Positions 34,768-46,802 of a stretch of DNA of 64,000 bases are shown piece after piece. The DNA comes from Ottelia alismoides (lineage: Eukaryota; Streptophyta; Magnoliopsida; Alismatales; Hydrocharitaceae). The DNA lies in the NCBI GenBank assembly GCA_037367405.1, contig JAZKJV010009335.1, positions 496,001 through 560,000 on the forward strand. The letters run 5' to 3'. Position 1 is the stretch's first letter. Each line of letters opens with the position of its first letter. Under the pieces are notes generated by a model. That model was not told the DNA's origin and ran no database searches. It worked only from the letters and a program-made list of their open reading frames with translations. Position numbers and translations under genes: made by a program.

Positions 34768-36129
34768 TCTCTTGCAAAATGAATAGAGGCGACGTCAACG
34801 ACCAGTGGCTCATGATTGAGATATGGTTTGAGTCGCTGCCCGTTAACTCGAAAGTTAGACTCAGATGACATCTCAGATATATCAATACTTCCATTGTCAT
34901 GTACCTTTCAGACTAGGTATGGTCCCTTCCACTTGCTCTGCAACTTCCCTGGAAGTAATCTAAGCCTAGCATTAAACAACCATACTCTCTGATCTGGCTC
35001 AAACTGCTTATGGATGATATGAGAATCATGCCATTCCTTCACTCTCTCCTTGTACTGTAGGGTTCTCGAAAAGTCAGTCTCTAAGCTCCTCTAGGGCTGC
35101 CAATTCTATCTTCCTTTGATCTCCTACACTCACTGGATCCAATAATATATCTATGACAGCCTAAAGTGACTTGTGCCTAATCTCAACAGGTAAATGGCAC
35201 GGCTTGCCATAAACGAGGTGAAAGGGAGATGCACCCAAAAGAGTCTTGAAGGAAGTCCGATATGCCCACAAGACCAAGTTCAAAAGCTGTGTCCAATCAT
35301 TTCGGTCTGGACGGACTACCTTCTGCAATATCGTCTTGATTTCCCTGTTCGACACTTCAGCAGGACCATTGGTCTGAGGATGATATGGACTGGCAACTCG
35401 ATGGTCTATGCTGAATTCGCTAGCAAGGGCCTTTACCTTGTCATTGACGAAATGAGACCCCCCTTCAGATATCAAAACTCTAGGTACCCCGAACCGTGAA
35501 ATGATATTCTTCCTCAAAAATCTGCAAACAGTCTTAGCATTTGCGGTTCGGGCGGGGATGGCCTCAATCCAATGGCTAACATAATCCACGACCAACATAA
35601 TGTACTCAAATCCGTGACTCTTAGGGAATGGACCCATGAAATCGATGTCCCATGCGTCAAAAACCTCACAGAAGTGAATGGGCTGCATCGGCATCATATC
35701 ACGTTATCCACAAGTGCCCATCCTCTGACAGTCAGTACATCTCTTCACGAACATCAGAATCCTTGAAGATGGTAGGCCACCATAGGCCGGATTGGAGCAC
35801 TTTCTGTGTCGTTCTCCTCCCAGAGTGATGTCATCCTACCTCAAACTTGTACCAGTATGTGAGGATGCTATGGTGCTCCTCCTGAGGAATGCACCGACGT
35901 CAGATGTTATCCCCTCCTTCATGATAGAGGATGGGATCCTCCCAATGGTAGAACTTGTCCTTCGCAAGGAAGGTCTCAAGTCGCTGCCTGGGCCAACCTT
36001 GTGGAACTCTCTTGGCAACAAGATAGTTCACAATGTCAGTGTACCATGGAAGTGAGGCGATAGCAAGAATCACCTCATCTGGGAAGGTCTCAGAAGTGGG
36101 ATCAGTCTGCTCAGATTCTTCAAGATGCT
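34768..36129 (-). pseudogene. integrase of element 3, broken
   Basis: Minus-strand translation gives the HHCC region (about 35930-35710, frameshifted). The catalytic core in an open frame 35697-35161 follows: WDIDFMGPFPKS, LISEGGSHFVNDKV (Glu replaces the second catalytic Asp of the usual ISDGG), SPYHPQTNGPAEVSNREI, YGKPCHLPVEIRHKSL. The C-terminal part runs down to about 34768 with RLRLLPGKLQSKWKG-like sequence. The D-to-E change would be expected to damage catalysis. The native stop after IHFA is lost here (IHFARDVV). Confidence 0.88.
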
Positions 36130-36612
36130 CTAATCGGGAGAGATGATCTGACACCACATTCTTGACTCTAGGTTTATCCTTAATCTCGATATGAAACTCC
36201 TGGAGTAGAAAGATCCATGTAGTCAATATCGCTTTAACATCCTTCTTAGCCATGAGGAACGTGATGGTGGTATGGTCGGTAATGATAGTCACCTTTAATC
36301 CAATAATGTACGACCTGAACTTGTCCAAGGCAAAAACCACGGCTATCATCTCCTTCTCAGTGACGGTGTAGTTCCGCTATGCAACATCCAAAGTACGGCT
36401 AGCGTAGTGAATGGAAAAAGGCACTCCATCCCTCCTCTATCCCAGTACGACCCCTACAGCAAAATCGGAGGCATCTGTCATGATCTCGAATGGGAGAGAC
36501 CAATCAGGCAGTTGAAGGACAATAGCCTCAACAACTAGACTCTTGAGAGTCTCGAATGATGCAAGACACTTATCATCTACGTTGAACTCGGTGTCTTTGG
36601 TTAGCAAATCAG
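36130..36612 (-). pseudogene. RNase H of element 3, broken
   Basis: Open frame 36349-35900 covers its C-terminal half ([49 protein letters not shown]). The N-terminal half (EIMTDASDFAVGVVL-like, 36420-36490 region) is in another frame. It would degrade the RNA of RNA-DNA hybrids during reverse transcription. Confidence 0.85.
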
Positions 36613-37539
36613 TCAACGGTCAGGAAATCCTGCTAAAATCATGAATGAATCACCAGTAGAAACCGACGTGCCCCAGAAAAGACCGTAACTGTCGCAGATT
36701 GACAGTGGATTGAGTTTCCTAATGATATCCACCATGGTCGGATCAACCTCCATGCCCATGTTGGAGATGATATGACCAAGCACCGTCCCTTGAGTCACCA
36801 TGAAGTGACTCTTCTCCCAGGATAAAACAATATGGACCTTGATGCATCGTTGAAGGATGCAGTCTAGGAAGTCAAGACAAGCATCAAACTCATCACCATA
36901 GACCGATAAGTTGTCCATGAAGACCTCCAAGCACTCACCCACCATGCCCGAGAAGATGGACAACATGCACCTTTGGAATGTCGCCGGGGCGTTACATAGA
37001 TCGGATTACCCGTCAAGGAAACAATAATGACTCTTCCCAGCTAGCCTCTCTATAATATGATCAATAAAAGACAGCGGGAAATGATCCTTCTTGGTGGCCT
37101 GGTTCAATCGTCTGTAGTCCATACAAACCCTCCATGAAGTGGGTACCCGGCTAGCTATCTCCTCTCCAGACTCACTCACAACTGTAGTGATGCCCGTCTT
37201 CTTGGGCACCACATGTAATGGACTAACCCACGTTGAGTCAGAGATGGGGTAGATAAAATCGACGCTCCACCATTTTGAGATTTCTTTCATGACAACCTCT
37301 CGAAGGTTTGGGTTCAGCCGTCGTTGGAACTCACGCGACGGCTTGGCATCCTCTTCGAGATAGATATGGTGGGAGCACAGGGCCGGACTTATCCCCTGGA
37401 GATCAGCTATACTCCATCCTATCACCTTGTGCTTCTTTTCAAGAACCTCTATCAAACGAGATTCTTGCTCTCCAGTCAAATCTGCTGAGATAATGACTAG
37501 GTGCGTCTTATGCTCGCCCGCAAGGAATCTATACTTCAA
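36613..37539 (-). pseudogene. reverse transcriptase of element 3, catalytic motif lost
   Basis: Two frames: 37539-37006 holds the fingers and start of the palm (VVPKKTGIT, WRVCMDYRRLNQATKKDHFP, SHYCFLDG), and 36966-36613 the rest (LSIFSGMVGECLEVFMDNLS, VLGHII). Between FLDG (37005-37016) and LCNAPATFQR a stop occurs, and about 35 residues expected from the family are missing, including the FTCPFGTFAYRRMPFG region. The catalytic box reads FMDN (36910-36921) instead of Y-x-D-D. Either lesion would abolish activity. Confidence 0.9.
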
Positions 37540-37956
37540 CGACTACGATAAGGGCTTTAGCTCTGGGCATCTGGGAGCTGGCAAATCTGGCCTCTGAAAA
37601 GTTTGAGTGAAGGCAAACAAATCTGCATGGGAGAACTCTCGTTGATCATGGAACTTTGGTATAGACTGCTCTGCTGGTGTATCTGCACTCTGCATCGGAT
37701 CAGTCTCCACCCTAGCTGCTGGCTCTGAAGGAATCAGACACTATATCAACTCATCAAACTCGACCTAATCTATGTCTGACTCCGAGCGATCTAAACCTGA
37801 ATCATAAAAAATATCAACTGCTTCGCTATCCTAAACATGGTCTGCAGCCTTGAATGTGTCCTCTACCAAGAGTGTGCTCTCCAAGCTCTCCTCTGCTGGA
37901 ATCTGTGAATCTATGGCATCTGAATGTGAGAGGATGGCTCGTGAAACGGGATCAGA
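37540..37956 (-). other. acidic linker between protease and RT, element 3
   Basis: The minus strand reads acidic, low-complexity sequence (for example DSGLDRSESDID, HDQREFSHADLFAFTQTF) with stops. It occupies the same place as the acidic tail of the element A protein. Confidence 0.55.
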
Positions 37957-38470
37957 TCAAGTGGCTTCGTCATCTGTAATCACAAAATTGCACTCTTGGT
38001 GGATGTCTCGCTCTGCCTTTGTCATCTGCTCTGAATCGTTGAGCTGCTCCGAGCAGGCTGAATCTCGCGCTCTGATCTCATCGATCGTCTCTATTTGTAT
38101 ACTCTCGCCCTCGACGCGAAAGTACACCTTCCCTTTGTCATGATCAGACACCGCCTTGGTAGTGGCAAAGAATGGACATCCTAAAATAATGGGGGTATCG
38201 GTCACAGACTCAGGGATCTCCATGTCCAACATAACGATGTCTACGGGGAATTTCAGGCCCTGAATTGTGACGACCACGTCCTTCAACAACCCCTTCGGCC
38301 TCTTTACAGATCTATCAGCAAACTGAAGGACTGTTCTACTATGTCGAAGAGGGCCAAACTCGAATCGGTCGAGTAAGGCTAACGGAAGTAGGTTGATGGA
38401 AGAGCCGCTGTCTAATAGAGTCGGATCGAACCTCTACTCATGGATATGACATATGAATAGGGAGCTCCTG
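37957..38470 (-). pseudogene. aspartic protease of element 3, broken
   Basis: The active-site loop LLDSGSSINLLP is at 38398-38412 and flanks, on the minus strand. After frame changes, the open frame 38289-37957 reads LKDVVVTIQGLKFPVDIVML and TDTPIILGCPFFATTKAV, corresponding to the ILGRPFLA strand of retropepsins. It cleaves the polyprotein in intact relatives. It aligns well with residues 205-310 of the element A protein. Confidence 0.82.
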
Positions 38471-40226
38471 CATCTGGCCTCTTGGCTGGTAGACGGTTTT
38501 GAATGGCGAAGCAGGTGGCACGAGTGAGCATATGTATCTCTACATGGTGGTTCCTCTTCTTCCTACGAATGGTAGTCTTCTCTCGAAGGTTCCTCTAGGA
38601 GAGAGGGATGTGCTCGAGTGCCTCATGTAGAGTCAGTTGAATCTGGAATCTGTCTATCATCTGCTGGCTGAACTCTAACTGATGGGATTTTTTTGGATTT
38701 CCTTTTTTATTCCCCTTCACCAAGCGGTGTGCTTGAGGGAAGGGGATGGTTGGGCCCTCCTCAGATAGAGGTCTAGGAACGGGTCCTTGTTGCTGAGGTG
38801 AAATATAATCCATAAAAACATATCCATGTATCGTAGATGGACTCGAAAATAAAGAACCCTTTCCTTTCTTAAATTTTTTTGGATTTTTCTTAATAGTCCT
38901 GAGATACAGAAATAGAAGGAAATGCAACAGGAATAGAAGGGGTGCCTTAGTACCACCTACGGCATCTGGACTCGTGGCATCAGTACCGCTCTCTGTCTCA
39001 GCATCAGAATATCTGGTGGCATCAACACCACCTCCTGCATCTGGTGAAGCGACAACCTTAGTACCGTCGGTTGGATCTACATCCTTGGTGGCGTCAACAC
39101 CACTGTCATCAACATCATCATGAGCGGCATCAACACCGCTCTCCTCCTCATCTGGCGCTCCTAAGTCCTCATGATATCATCACTCAGATGAGATGCCTTC
39201 AGCTGGCATCCTACCACTCCTAATTGTAACAAAGTCAGCATCAAAAATATAGGAGGTAATATCACCCAATGAGTCGCTAGGAGTGGCAACCTCGGTAAAC
39301 TATACCTGCTCAGACCTTCTCTTTAGGTTGTTTGGATTCGGCTAGATCTGAGCGGGTATGGCGGCCTTGCCCTTAACGATCTCCCTCATCTCCTGACGGA
39401 ACTCATCCATCTCCCACCTAAAAGTAGGCCTGCTACTCGGAGATAAGGGAGGTCAAGTCGTCAAGTGTTGGGTTCTCATAGACTGGCCCATGAGAACCGA
39501 ACGGGTTGCCTCTTTGGAAGTGAGGTTGCTGCTGAGAAGGATATGGGGGATATTGTTGAGAATACTGTTGAGGCTGCTGCTGCTGCCTCCACGATTGTCC
39601 CTGCTAGTAGGGACGACGACCCTGCTGGTAGTGCGGTTGTGGCTGAGGGAACTGGGGCTGCTGCTGCTACTGGATGTACTGCCCACCCTAAACCGGAGGC
39701 TGCTGCTGGGATGAGGCACCTCCGTTCAACCATCGGAATATGGGATGGTCTCTTCGGATCCCAGGCTGAGGTCGTTCATACCAAATCCCTTTGACTTCCA
39801 TCAACGACTCTTGCTCGTAATTGGGTGGGGATAGGACTGCTAGGGGTTGATCCGACTGGTATACCACCATTTGAGTGTCCTAAGACGGTGGTAGCTGGAC
39901 GTACTGTTGCTGTTGCTGGAACAGCTCCGCCTGAATATGGTGAACCTGTATGTAGTGGGCAGAGGATTGGGTCGAGCTGTTGCTGCTGGGGTCAGCCCAT
40001 GGCCTGAGACGGGGCTGAGAAGCCGTTTGTGCCTCCTGGAGACACATGATCTAGGTCTTCAAGTCACTCAGCGTCTGCGCCATCTGATCGATCTGCGGCA
40101 TACCCTGGCACTGCTTCTTCTCGATGATCTCGATGCGGTCCAATTCTCGCTAATGATGCCCATATTAGCGGCCGACGACTCTAACTGTGTTACGGCTGCA
40201 GAAGATGTAGAAGGACATGCATCGCG
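38471..40226 (-). pseudogene. Gag C-terminal region of element 3, Gln-rich
   Basis: Minus-strand frames give, from 40226 downward: a short coiled-coil-like segment (IEIIEKKQCQGMPQIDQMAQ), a Gln/Pro-rich stretch (QQQPQFPQPQPHYQQGRR, QSWRQQQQPQQYSQQYPPYP, about 39690-39510), NPTLDDLTSLISE, then acidic sequence, and a lysine-rich segment before SQQMIDRFQIQLTLHEALEHI (about 38690-38600), the last a conserved Athila Gag/protease linker. Multiple stops. The N-terminal part continues at 53261 across element 2. Confidence 0.75.
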
Positions 40227-43200
40227 TGATGAATCCATATTCATCACTCTTTATTCTTTTATTTTAGCTAATTATCTTAGCAATGCATCATGTAAATAGG
40301 TTTAAATAAAATAATTTAGCAATATGCATGCATGTGTTAATATTGCATAATTAGCATGTATTTGTGCAAAAATAAAATAATAAAGAATAAAATGAAAAAG
40401 AAGGAAGTATTTAGAATAAATACTGAGTGACCTGAAGCCCAAGAGAGGGCCAAGCATTGGCCTGATCGCCAAATAAAATAAGTAGAGAGAGATAGGGCCA
40501 CTCTAACTTGTATATATGTATCATGTGTGTACATAATTTTTTTGCAAAAATAAAAATAAAAATATGTTTTTACTGACTTGTATATATTTCAAAAAATAAA
40601 ATAAAAATCAGAAAAATAAAATAAAATAAAATTCTTTCTCTCACTTGTACATAATACATGTATATATATCTCCTTCCCCATTTAGTTTATACCCATAAAT
40701 AAATAATAAAAAAATAAAAATTGTTTTAGACTCCAAAAATTATTTTGTAAATAAATAAAATATAAAAATTGGGGTATTTTTTTGTAAAAATAATAAATCA
40801 AAAATAATTGTACAAAATACATAGTTATAGTATACATGTATATAATGCAATATACTATATATAAAGTAATTTAGTTTTTAAAAAAATATTTAAAAATCAT
40901 AGAAAAATTCCTTGAAATATAATGAACATTTTTCATTTTATTCATTTTTTAATTTAAATTCATTTTCTATTTTTAAATTATTTATCTTTCATGTTCCTAG
41001 CTATTTTGTCGTGTAGCTGGTTTTGTCCTTATTCTAGCCCACCCGTGATTGGTCCATGTCTAAACGTTGACTCGTGTCAACCCCCTCTTCCAGGGCTTGA
41101 CCCGACCTGATCTCTCTACCAGACCTTCTTCTCAAAATTCCCTAGGTCGGATCACATGCCTGTTTGCTCCGAAACTTCGTCCGTGTCTTCCCCATGGATC
41201 CAAGATCCTCGCGGATCCCTAGGGAAGTGCGGATCCTTCTCGTTCGTGCACCCTTCCCCTCCACAGTGCTCTAACTTGCGCCTCACTCTCGCTCGATACC
41301 CTAGAAACCTTCATCGTGGTGACAGCCGTCTGAGGGACCGCCTGGTGATTGAGTTGGTGCAGTGACGCCGATGCTCCCCTTTCATGGACGGACCTCCGCC
41401 ACGAGAAGCCTCCCTCGCCTTCTGCCGCATGGTCGAGGCCATAAACCCAATGCCTGCCTTCGCCTGGAGCTCAGGAGCATATCTGGACCTTCAGGTAATC
41501 CCTTAGTCTTTCCTAGCTCCCAGTTTGATCAAATCATTCCATTGTTCATCGCCTTTGCTCCGCCAGCTCCGACCAACCGGTCGGATCTCCTTCACACACA
41601 CCCAACTATTCTGATAATCGTGTACGCTCACCCTCCGTCTTCCTCCGTGACCAGACCACCTTGATCGTTGTCTGCTTAGCCGAGATTAGGTTTACGATCT
41701 CCTCTACCATGCCCGACGTAGATCGACCCTCATGTCCCGTCGCTTCTTTAGTTTTCAGTCCTAATAACCTAGATCGAAGCATAGCTACGAGTCAGAGCTA
41801 CTCGTTGCAGGTCTTGTCGCACACAGGGAGCCTCCAAACGACCCTCTCCCAAGCTCGCCGGAGCAGCACCAGGTCCCCTCCACCGTTACGTCTATCCGAC
41901 CATTGCAGCTTCCATCCTAGTCGTTCACCTGACGCGGACTCGTCCAACGATCACTCCGGTGCTGGCTGATCTTCCATCAGGGTTGAGGATCTTGTCCTTA
42001 GCTCCGATGAAGTTCATCCAAGTGTTATTCTTCCAGCCGAGTCTTACGCTATTGGATCGATGTCGCCCTCCAGTTTCGATCTCGACCGTTCATCCAGGAG
42101 ACATGTCAGACCGTTAGATGTCAGATCTAACGGCTCCGTACCTTCCACTTTCCCGACTAGCCGACACCGTCAGATCTAACATCTGACGCTTGCAGAGCCG
42201 CATGATCTCGCCTCACCAACGACCGAAACATGGCCTCCCACGCATGACTCACGTGCACTAAGGGTATATTGCTCTTTTTCCCCTATGTTTGTTTTACTTT
42301 ATGTTTTATTTTTAAAATAAAAGTTATAGTTGGGCCTTTTTGCAAAATAGTTCTTGTAGGTTCAGTTATTTGCAGTTTATTCCTTCCAATTTGGAGATAC
42401 TTGCTTGGAACGTGCATAGTGGTGTATTTGCACTTTTTATCAAGATATTTTTTTGTGTAATGCTTTGAATGAATGTTTTTCAAATTTGCATATATACCCC
42501 TGTGAACGCTGATTTGGCGCATGTGCGTATTTTATTGGTTAAATTGCAGATATGATCCTGCACTTTTTATGCTTGTTATATTTTGGTCCTGAAACTTAAA
42601 TAAGTTGCGTTTAGGTCTATGTAACCTGTGTGTGTTGTTTTTAATTAAATAAATATCAAAACTAATATAAAAATTCTAAAAATTTTACACATAGCTCCTG
42701 CTACTACGTAGTGTTTTTGGTAATTTTTGTGACGCATTTTGATTTTATTTGATATTTTCTAAAATTCAAAAACCATAAAAAGTGTCTTTGTTTATTTAAA
42801 AAATCAATTAAAAATAGAAAAACACCTTTAAAAAATCTGAAAAAATTCATGTGTACTTGTTTTGTCTTGTTTTAATTTCTATGTGATTTTTATTTCATTC
42901 ATGTTTATAAAACACCTAAAAATTCAAAAAGAGTAAAACTTCATGAAAATCATTAAAAAATCATTAAAAATAAAAAAATGAATTTTCAGTCTTTGTAGGT
43001 GGTTTGTATTTTCTATTTTCATAAAAAAATTATCGCCATGATTTTATAGGCACTTTGGATATTCTTAAAGTGCCTTTTCATCTCAGCTGCACATTGTTGG
43101 AAAATTTCCTCCTTCTTTTATATTTATAAAAATATATAAAATCAGAAAAACCCCATAAAAATCCCAAAAATATTTGAATATTTTTAAAATCATAAAAATA

Positions 43201-43555
43201 TTTTGTTTTGAATTTGGAGTAATTTTAGCCCATCAAATAATTGCTTAAGTGTGATTTTATCCTTCCTGTATTCTTTTTCTTAATAGAAATTCAAAAAAAA
43301 ATAATAAATTAAAAACCACAAAAATTCCTTTATTTCTTGGATTACTTGACTACTTCGTAGGTTTCATTCCGTACTCCTTGTATTCGAACCTGGTGGCTAT
43401 ACAAGGTTAAATAACTAGCAAGACCGCTTGCCTCGTTTTTATTGTTGATTGATTTCGTTGGTGGTCTACATTTTTCTCGTTGAGTCCGGTTCGAGTGGTT
43501 GAGGTCACAATGACCTTTGATATCACTTAACCTTAGTCGCTCGGGCCAATCATCA
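40227..43555 (+). repeat. 5' LTR of element 2
   Basis: 3329 bp. AT-rich U3 to about 41000, GC-rich part 41030-42250, A-tract region 42640-43320. About 47 bp with the TATA box present in the 3' LTR is missing near 41255. Confidence 0.92.
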
Positions 43556-43558
43556 GAA

Positions 43559-43577
43559 TGGCGCCATTGCCGGGGAT
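43559..43577 (+). promoter_or_regulatory. primer binding site, tRNA-Asp type, element 2
   Basis: TGGCGCCATTGCCGGGGAT, 3 bp after the LTR end, differs at one position (A for G) from the complement of plant tRNA-Asp. Confidence 0.88.
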
Positions 43578-44935
43578 CTTGAGGAATCTGAGCAGACTGA
43601 TCCCATTTCTTAGACCTTCCCCGATGAGGCGATCCTTTCTATTGCCTCGCTCCCATGGTACGCTGACATTGTGAACTATCTTGTTGCCAAGAAAGTTCCA
43701 CAAGGTTGGCCCAGGCAGCGACTTGAGACCTTCCTTGCGAAGGCCAAGTTCTACCATTGGGAGGATCCAATCCTTTATCATGAAGGAGGGGATAGCATCT
43801 AGTGTCGGTGCATTCCTCAGGAGGAGCACCATAGCATCCTCACATACTACCACAAGATTGAGGCAGGAGGACATCACTCTGGGAGAAGAACGTCACAGAA
43901 GGTGCTCCAATCCGGCCTATGGTAGCCTACCCTCTTCATGGATTCTGATGAATTTGTGAAGAGGTGTACTGACTATCAGAGGATGGGCACTTGTGGACAA
44001 CGTGATATGATGCCAATGCAACCCATTCACTTCTGTGAGTTTTTTTACGCATGGGGCATCTATTTCATGGGTCCATTCCCTAAGAGTCAGGGATTTGAGT
44101 ACATTCTGTTGGCCGTGGATTATGTTAATCATTGGGTTGAGGCCATCCCCGCCCGAACTGCAGATGCTAGGACTGTTTGCAAATTTTTGAGGAAGAATAT
44201 CATTTCACGGTTCGGGGTACCTAGAGTTTCGATATCTGACGGGGGTCTCATTTCGTCAACGACAAGGTAAAGGCCCTTGCTAGCGAGTTTAGCATAGACC
44301 ATCGAGTAGCCACTCTATATCATCCTCAGATGAATGGTCTTGGTGAAGTATTGATTAGGGAAATCAAGATGATGTTGCATAAGGTAGTCCACCCAGATCG
44401 AAAGGATTGGTCATAGCTCTTGGACTCGGTCTTGTGGGCATATCAGACTTCTTTCAAGACTCATTTGAGTACATCTCCCATTCGCCTCATTTATGGCAAG
44501 CCCTACCATTTACCTGTTGAGATTAGGCATAAGTCACTTTGGGTTGTCACAGACATATTATTGGGTCCAGTGAGTATAGGAGATTAGAGGAAAGTAGAAT
44601 CGACAACCCTGGAGGAGCTTAGATATTCAGCCTTTTCGAGCATCCTACAGTATAAGGAGAGAGTGAAGGAGTGGCATGATTCTCTTATCAACCACAAATA
44701 GTTTGAGCCAGATCAAAGAGTATGGTTGTTCGATGCTAGGCTTAGATTATTTCAAGGGAAGTTGCAGAGCTAGTGGAAGGGACCATACCTAGTCCGAAAG
44801 GTACATGACAATAGGAGTATTGACATATATGAGATGTCATCTGATGCTACCTTTTGTGTTAACGGGAAGCAACTCAAACCATATCTTGATCATGAGCCAC
44901 TGGTCGTTGACGTTGCCCCTATTCATTTTGCATGA
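43578..44935 (+). pseudogene. integrase of element 2, fused to the primer site by deletion
   Basis: Translation starts within the RNase H-integrase linker (ESEQTDPIS, FPDEAILSIASLPWYADIV), then the zinc domain (HKIEAGGHHSGRR, CTDYQRMG with one zinc Cys changed to Tyr), the core (WGIYFMGPFPKSQGFEYILL with Asp to Tyr at the first catalytic position, SISDGG, then a frameshift near 44245), and the C-terminal part with stops (HK*FEPDQRVWLF, S*WKGPYLVRK). It ends in APIHFA and TGA at 44933-44935. Stops at 43800-43802 and elsewhere show it is non-functional. Confidence 0.88.
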
Positions 44936-45064
44936 GATGTGGTCTTTGACTCACATCTATTGCATCTCATGCCTGATTATTACTGTCTCCCGCCTTGTAT
45001 AGATCCAGATGTCCATATCATCTCATTCTTCAGTACAATACCCCATTTGCATCTTATGATTATG

Positions 45065-45460
45065 CTATACTTAGGGTGTATATGTATAGGGGGTGTAGAC
45101 TTTTGATTGCCCTTTTGATTCTTTTTACCTCTATTTTGTTGCATATACTTAGGGATAATTTACCTTAAGTATAGGGGAGGTAGACCCTGTACATTCTTCC
45201 ACTCGGATTTCCCTTTATGTACAGTCTGCTATACTTAGGGTTACTTGAAACTAAGTATAAGGGGAAACATCGAGATCCTTTCATTATATTCTTTGATTCG
45301 TCATTGTAGTATAGCATTCCTTTTCACTTTCCTATACTAAGCACGAGTTATGTCTTCTTCATCTCTCTTGATCCACTCTGAGGATATCGTTCGAGCTAAG
45401 TATAGGGGGTGTCATATATATTTCATATATACTTTAGCTATAACTCGTACTTTGTATGAG
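45065..45460 (+). repeat. hairpin array with PPT-like arms, element 2
   Basis: Four members: 45065-45093 (loop and 3' arm bases deleted), 45143-45177, 45229-45264 and the long 45332-45409. The alternative partner strand ATAACTCGTAC follows near 45440. Confidence 0.82.
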
Positions 45461-46802
45461 TATGTTAATAAATAAAATGGCTAAAACCCTTTATCTAAAA
45501 ATCGTAAAAATTTAAAAAATTTTCTTGTACATAACTCTTTCTTGCACATACATAGCTTTTTATAAAAATTATTTTTGTACAAATGTTTGTAAAAATATTT
45601 TGTTTGAAATGTGAATAAATATTTTGGTATAAAAAAATACTTATATAGTGCAAAATTTTTGTAAAATGTTTGAAAAACAAAAGTTTGCAAAAAACCCCTG
45701 TGTAAATGTGTGTAAATAGTTTGCAAAAATTATGCATTCATGCATTCATTCATTCAAACATTTTTAAAAAAATTTGCACATTTTCAAACTTTGCATTAAA
45801 AGGTTTTTGTATATACTTGTACAGTTTTTCTGAATCACAGATTGACATTTAAACTAGCCTGGAATTAAATTGGAAAATGGAGCTAGGTTAAGACCTTAAT
45901 CCATTTAATTCTAAGAGGAATCTTATAGGGCTTAGGGTTAAGACTTTTCAGGTCCAGTAGTGACTTAATTCTTTGGGTCCACTAGGCTATGATCACTTGT
46001 CATCTTGACGAGCCTAAGTAGAACACTTAACAACGCATACATGACTCTCACAGACAATGGCTTCACTTGCACTAGCACCTTACACTTACCTCTCTACAGA
46101 TGAGGTGGTGAGGAGACAGTCTTCTTTGGCTTGGGGTAGCGTATGAGGGTAGTACTTCTAGGCGGAACCTTTCATCTTCTTTTAGTGAAGGAAGTGCGTC
46201 TCAACTTGGTCTGGCGGCATTGAGGTCTAAAGACAGGAGTCATGGGTTGCAATAATGCTTCAAAAGAGGGATAGTCTACTGGCTCAAGTGGAAAAACTCC
46301 TTATGTATATATGTTGCTCCATGTAGATATGTTGTACATATGAACATCAAAAAAAGTGCAAAAGAAAGAAAAACTCCAAAAAAAGTGGTGGGTCTGATAG
46401 AAAATGAAATACCCACCGAGTGTACATAGTCAAATAAAGCAAAGCTTATGTTACCCATTCTCATCTCATGAAGCTTGCAACAGGGAGACTTAGCTACACT
46501 GGTTGGTCTCCCAAGGATACATGACTACACTGGTCATGGCCCATTCTCTTCTTCCTCCTCTTCTTGAGCCGGTTGTACTTGAACTTAGAAGGGAATATCC
46601 CGCTCCTCAAGGAAAGAGCTGCTAGACTACGGCATTAGAGTTACCTAGTTAAGGGGGGCTGTTACTTTGCCATTTCTGAGGTGGGGAGCTACATATCACT
46701 TACACAGTACAAGAAAAGATTCATGGTTATTAGAGTTTGTGTATGTAGACTTGTACTGAGCTGGATTATTGAGAAGTCTTGACCATAGATTGAGGAACTT
46801 AG
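45461..46802 (+). other. 3' UTR of element 2, first part
   Basis: Collinear with 2656-3975 of element 1. It continues at 49671-49857 after the nested solo LTR. On the minus strand the antisense peptide GVFPLEPVDYPSFEALLQ is readable near 46300-46245, though the first Leu-Glu region is altered by one base (TTCCACTTG). Confidence 0.7.

Noticed and set aside
39465..39794. Plus-strand open frames rich in Ala, Leu or Val in 39465-40007
   Set aside because: They are antisense shadows of the Gln-rich Gag tail of element 3 (CAG/CTG-rich codons).
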